A DNA stretch of 64,000 nucleotides from an uncultured Christensenella sp. GTDB lineage: Bacteria; Bacillota; Clostridia; Christensenellales; Borkfalkiaceae. The stretch is taken from positions 21,321 to 85,320 of the forward strand of contig CAJUFY010000007.1 in NCBI GenBank assembly GCA_910586245.1, written 5' to 3'. A program made the position numbers and the translations under genes. Shown piece after piece: positions 60,870 to 64,000 of the stretch; position 1 is the stretch's first letter, and every line of letters starts with the position of its first letter. Below the pieces are notes generated by a model. That model saw only the letters and a program-made list of their open reading frames with translations. It did no database searches and had not been told where the DNA came from.

Positions 60870-61585
60870 TCTATCTGTACGACGGCACAAAAGAAGGATT
60901 TCTTACTGCGTTCGTAACGTCGTTTCAAGACAAAAACGCCCTCCTCGCATCTTCTCGAATTCAACTGCAAATCGGCGCGAAACCGCTTATCGTTGAAACG
61001 GATTTTTGCGTGGCAAAACGTGCGGAAGAGCGGCTTACGTCTTTCGATCGCGATTGCATGCACGACCTCGATCGACTGCTGCGAAGCGGAGATTGCGACC
61101 GCGACCAGACTGTCCTTCGTTACTTCAGATTTCTTGCAGAAAAAAAACGTTCCGTCTGGAATATGCTTTCAGAAAGCGCCGTAATCGCAGCGTACGAATG
61201 TATTCAGCGTGTCAACATTGAAATTCACCGCATGAAAGGCTTCGTTCGGTTTACGGAAAGTGCGAGCGGCGCGCTTTACGCCCCGATTTCCACCGATCAT
61301 GAAATCTTTGATTTGATCTTACCGCACTTCCGCGCCCGAATGCCCCGTTTCCCGTTTGTCATTCACGACGTAAAAAGAAAAAAAGCCGCCGTGTACGACG
61401 GTCAGCACACTTTTATTGCGCCACTTGACAATGCGGAAATTCTGCTTTCGGAAAACGAATTGCAATGGCAATCACGCTGGAAAAAATATTTCCAAAGCGT
61501 AAACATTCCCGAACGGGAACGGTTGAAACAACAGCGCGGATATCTGCCGATACGCTACCGAAAATTGATGCCGGAATTTCAATAA
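60866..61585 (+). CDS. DUF4130 protein, partner of the radical SAM repair protein
   Basis: 239 residues beginning MIYLYDGTKEGFLTAFVTSF, as in the family linked to the radical SAM partner. In some bacteria this domain is fused to a uracil-DNA glycosylase; at this length and with no glycosylase motif seen, it stands alone here. Probable role: DNA metabolism or repair, mechanism unknown. ATGA overlap with the radical SAM gene ensures co-expression. Confidence 0.85.
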   Translation: MIYLYDGTKEGFLTAFVTSFQDKNALLASSRIQLQIGAKPLIVETDFCVAKRAEERLTSFDRDCMHDLDRLLRSGDCDRDQTVLRYFRFLAEKKRSVWNMLSESAVIAAYECIQRVNIEIHRMKGFVRFTESASGALYAPISTDHEIFDLILPHFRARMPRFPFVIHDVKRKKAAVYDGQHTFIAPLDNAEILLSENELQWQSRWKKYFQSVNIPERERLKQQRGYLPIRYRKLMPEFQ

Positions 61586-61609
61586 AGGAAGACACCGTCT
61601 TCCTTTATT
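61581..61609. terminator. Bidirectional terminator between DUF4130 and PPOX genes
   Basis: 13-bp perfect stem AATAAAGGAAGAC/GTCTTCCTTTATT with a 3-nt loop between convergent genes. Confidence 0.85.
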
Positions 61610-62032
61610 TTATGATTCGATGAAAAAGTCTTCCGACTTAAAATGACTGTAATATCTCGCTTTTTCCGCCGTAAATTTCAGCACGCAATAATCGGGATCG
61701 GCTTTCCCCTTTTTATAATACATTTTATCCCCGATTCGCCAAAGCCGATCTTTATCTTCCTGTTTTTCCGAAACTTCTACCGTTCCGACGAGACTAATTC
61801 CGCGATAAAATCTTTTATCCACAAAATAAACGCTTGCTTTATGATTGTTAAGAAAACACCTTACTTTGTTCGAAGAAGTATTTGTTGAAAACCAGATTGT
61901 TTTAATTCCGTCGCGTTCTCGCGGCTTCAACATTGCCTTGGTTATAGGGAAGCCTTCCTCATCGCAATAAGAAAGAAAACATATGCTTGATTTATCAATC
62001 ATTTTTCCAATCGTTTCATTCAGATTTTTCAT
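61610..62032 (-). CDS. Pyridoxamine 5'-phosphate oxidase-fold protein
   Basis: 140 residues, split-barrel flavin-binding fold: SSICFLSYCDEEGFPITKAM, IKTIWFSTNTSSNKVRCFLN, and FVDKRFYRGISLVGTVEV. Small members bind FMN, F420 or haem and often remain uncharacterised. The start at 62032 follows AAGGAGAG, which lies inside the last codons of the recombinase frame, so this gene probably belonged to the host before the element inserted and its original promoter may be displaced. Confidence 0.82.
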   Translation of the reverse strand: MKNLNETIGKMIDKSSICFLSYCDEEGFPITKAMLKPRERDGIKTIWFSTNTSSNKVRCFLNNHKASVYFVDKRFYRGISLVGTVEVSEKQEDKDRLWRIGDKMYYKKGKADPDYCVLKFTAEKARYYSHFKSEDFFIES

Positions 62033-63621
62033 AAACTCTCCTTGTAAAAGCAATAAGAAATGCCGCCGAATTTATTCGACGGCATTTGGTGCACCAGTAA
62101 CGATAGAGGTTGAACCCTCTGCGTTAAACCAGTAATAGCCTTGTCGTTATCGGCAAGGCTTATTTCTTTAATTTCCTTGTCGTTGCCGAAAATCAGATAT
62201 GTAACTACTGTATCGTCGTAAACAAAAACCTTGTAAACAAGATTGTCTATAAGTTTCTTTTGGTATTCCTTGTCGTTCGGGTCGCCCTTTATTAGCATAG
62301 CCACAAAGTCAATAATCTTTTCTTTGGTTATCTTTTGCCCGCGCTCTAACTCTATTTGCGCCTTGTGTGCGGTTAAATCTTTTATAAGTATTTCTATCTC
62401 TTGCATTTTGCGTTCTATATTTGCCCGCAGTAGGTCGTTACGCGCCAGTATAAAGGCGTTTGTAAGTTGTTCCGCCTCGTCTTGTGCGTGCCGTATTTGC
62501 GCCTCTATGCTTTTCATTCCGTTGTCGCCCGTGCGTTGCTCATAATAGTTTATCGTATCTTGCGCGGCTTTCTCAACGTTTTTTCTATCGCTCAAAAAGT
62601 CGTGTACCACTTGCGTAACATACAATTCCAGTTTGTCTTTGTCCTCGCGTTTCTTGTCGCAGAGGGCTTTATTTTTCTGCTTGCAAACATAATAGTAATG
62701 TTTTTTGCCTAATCTGCTTGTACCGCCGCCCGCTATCATAGCCGTGCCGCAATGCCCGCAAAACGCCTTACCCGTAAGCAAATACGGCTCAATAGCAGAG
62801 TTTGCTCCCGCAAGTATTTTGTTTTGCTGTAACCTTTTTTGCACCTTTGCAAAAGTCGCTTTGTCTATGATAGCGGGGTATGTATTCGCGCATAGCCGTT
62901 GCCCGTGCATAAATTCGCCCGTGTACTTGGCGTTAGACAGCCAGTTTTCAAACGTGCGGAAAGTAAACGGCTTGCCCTTGTAAAGTATGTGCCGCTTATA
63001 CAATTCGTCGGCTATTTCTTTCTTGTCCGTGCCGTTGGCGTACTCGGTAAAGATAAATCGCACAATTTCGGCTTGTTCCTCGTCAATGGCTACTTTGTGT
63101 ATTGTACCTTTGTTGCCTTTCTTGTCGGTATCTATGAGTTTATACCCGTAAATGAGATAACCGCCGCAATACGTTCCGTTTTTAACGCTCGTGTCCAGTC
63201 CGTCGCGAACACGCTTGGAAAGTCTTTCGCTGTATTTCTCGTCGTTCCATTCCAAAAACATTTCGTAGATTTCGCCGCCCTCGTCGTCGCTGACTGGCTC
63301 GGTTGCCGAAACTACCCGTATGCCGTACTGCTTTTTCAACTGTGCTTTGTACATTATACTGTCAATGCGGTTGCGGGCAAATCGGTCAAACTTGTAAACG
63401 ATAATATGCTGAAACGCGCCTTTGTCCGCGTCGCTAATCATTTTCTGAAAGTCTGGGCGGTTGTCGTTCGTTCCCGTTCTTGCCTTGTCCATATAGGTCT
63501 TTACGACAGTAAAACCCTTGCTTTCGGCGTATGCGGTGCATATGCGTACTTGCCCCTCGATAGACTGCTCGTTTTGTCCTTGTGAACTATACCTTGCATA
63601 AATAACAGCGTTGTTGTTCAA
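62029..63621 (-). CDS. Large serine recombinase of a mobile element
   Basis: 530 codons. N-terminal resolvase domain with catalytic Ser12 in YARYSSQGQNEQSIEG and the VYKFDRFARNR stretch; recombinase domain; zinc ribbon (CGHCG...C) near 315-345 and a coiled coil near 390-440. Starts with TTG at 63621 after GAGGAG. Codon use and composition differ from neighbours. The final ~30 codons run through a dyad and a hairpin into the PPOX gene leader, suggesting they are encoded by the host side of the junction. The rest of the element lies beyond 64000. Confidence 0.88.
   Translation of the reverse strand: MNNNAVIYARYSSQGQNEQSIEGQVRICTAYAESKGFTVVKTYMDKARTGTNDNRPDFQKMISDADKGAFQHIIVYKFDRFARNRIDSIMYKAQLKKQYGIRVVSATEPVSDDEGGEIYEMFLEWNDEKYSERLSKRVRDGLDTSVKNGTYCGGYLIYGYKLIDTDKKGNKGTIHKVAIDEEQAEIVRFIFTEYANGTDKKEIADELYKRHILYKGKPFTFRTFENWLSNAKYTGEFMHGQRLCANTYPAIIDKATFAKVQKRLQQNKILAGANSAIEPYLLTGKAFCGHCGTAMIAGGGTSRLGKKHYYYVCKQKNKALCDKKREDKDKLELYVTQVVHDFLSDRKNVEKAAQDTINYYEQRTGDNGMKSIEAQIRHAQDEAEQLTNAFILARNDLLRANIERKMQEIEILIKDLTAHKAQIELERGQKITKEKIIDFVAMLIKGDPNDKEYQKKLIDNLVYKVFVYDDTVVTYLIFGNDKEIKEISLADNDKAITGLTQRVQPLSLLVHQMPSNKFGGISYCFYKESL
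62058..62087 (-). terminator. Hairpin inside the recombinase 3' end
   Basis: 13-bp stem AAATGCCGCCGAA/TTCGACGGCATTT with one G-T and a 4-nt loop; weak T-tract. Possible terminator lying within the recombinase frame. Confidence 0.55.
62097..62126. other. Candidate recombinase attachment-site dyad
   Basis: Interrupted inverted repeat TAACG-AT-AGAGG-TTGAAC-CCTCT-G-CGTTA, flanked by direct repeats ACCAGTAA at 62093-62100 and 62128-62135. Size and symmetry fit one hybrid att site of a large serine recombinase, at the point where element composition gives way to host. Confidence 0.5.
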
Positions 63622-64000
63622 TGTCTGCTCCTCTGCGCCGTCTGCGTGTGTGCGGACTGCGGCTTAAAAATTTTGTTGTTCGCTTTGGTGCTTACTGTCT
63701 TAACCAGCCCAAAATGCCGTCGCAGACAAATTGTCAAGGGTTTGCGCCGTAGGCGACGACGGTTTTATGCCTAACGGGAGATAAATCGTCGCCCTTTACA
63801 ATTTGTCAAGGCGGCGTATTCCGTCCCCAGACGGTAAGCACAAGCGAATAACAAATCTATAAAATTCTTATGTAAAAAAATATAAAATCTCACGTTGATT
63901 TTATCAGATTTAGAACAACAAAAATTATCAAAGAGTTGTGAATTATGTCGAATTTTATAAATGAAAACTTTTTTATAACAAATACTTAAAAATGCTTGCT
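63622..64000. other. Recombinase upstream region without a gene
   Basis: No credible gene. It holds direct repeats ACAAATTGTCAAGG (63725-63738) and ACAATTTGTCAAGG (63798-63811), each giving a minus-strand TTGACA -35, with an inverted repeat GGCGACGA/TCGTCGCC (63752-63793) between them; the -10s are not obvious. From about 63840 it is AT-rich and featureless. Confidence 0.5.

Noticed and set aside
62093..62125. 3' part of a tRNA gene as integration target
   Set aside because: The minus-strand GAGGGTTCAACCTC and terminal CACCA recall a T-arm and CCA end, but the loop has 6 nt, the acceptor spacing is too long, and no cloverleaf forms.
1..64000. CRISPR array, rRNA or tRNA genes
   Set aside because: No regularly spaced repeats and no tRNA or rRNA sequence was recognised by eye; a tRNAscan or Rfam run would be needed to exclude small RNAs.

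Overview
The window looks like the chromosome of a strictly anaerobic, probably spore-forming Clostridia-type Firmicute. The signs are an oxygen-sensitive class III ribonucleotide reductase (nrdD), an [FeFe] hydrogenase beside adhE and rex, the spore-cortex genes yabP and yabQ, whiA, Firmicute gene orders (whiA-dnaE-pfkA; secG-rnr-smpB), and sigma-A promoters that are mostly TTGACA-N17-TATAAT. The genus cannot be named from sequence alone. Most genes are on the minus strand in tight operons with 1-4 bp start/stop overlaps.

Layout. 1-4.1 kb: partial nrdD with tandem NrdR boxes, an HD-domain hydrolase, a PfkB sugar kinase, pfkA. 4.2-11.4 kb: dnaE, whiA, a PHP phosphoesterase, murB and an exported protein, that is, the usual murB...whiA-dnaE-pfkA neighbourhood without hprK, rapZ or yvcK. 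11.6-17.3 kb: a DUF1540 protein, rplI, and the redox operon rex-adhE-[FeFe] hydrogenase behind a Rex-like palindrome. 17.4-25.6 kb: valS, a nitrate/taurine/HMP-type ABC transporter, a YkvI-like membrane protein overlapping the transporter 3' end, and a membrane-anchored PadR-type regulator. 25.7-33.3 kb: DUF1934-MBL-rho-ROK-lipoprotein operon, tyrA, ygjP, aroA. 33.3-42.8 kb: a DtxR repressor, an LMW phosphatase, yabP-yabQ-divIC-ppx-M50, typA, folA-thyA, aroK-gltX. 42.9-51.5 kb: a lipoprotein, secG-rnr-smpB-metY-metA, ilvE, yigZ, tyrS. 51.5-61.6 kb: a WYL regulator, a TM1266-ABC transporter operon behind a structured leader, a two-component system with a membrane protein, and an SOS-like radical SAM/DUF4130 pair. 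61.6-64 kb: a PPOX-family gene abutting the edge of a mobile element with a large serine recombinase.

The most notable signals are regulatory. tyrS has what looks like a ribosome-mediated attenuator: an 18-codon leader peptide (MKRKLFCAIYGYAYYVAL, four Tyr codons) followed by mutually exclusive antiterminator and terminator helices, where related bacteria normally use a T-box. The leader peptide has no Shine-Dalgarno sequence; its ATG sits exactly 6 nt after a perfect -10. The same geometry recurs at ygjP, aroA, a small HTH gene and the radical SAM gene, with close variants at the DUF1934 gene and aroK, suggesting a class of leaderless mRNAs. Other candidates are a Rex operator over the rex start site, a LexA-like box inside the radical SAM promoter, a palindrome centred on TATGTCTGACATA in three places, an unclassified leader before the TM1266 gene, and a dyad at the recombinase 3' end that may mark the attachment site.

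All functional names come from motifs read by eye. No database search or structure calculation was run.
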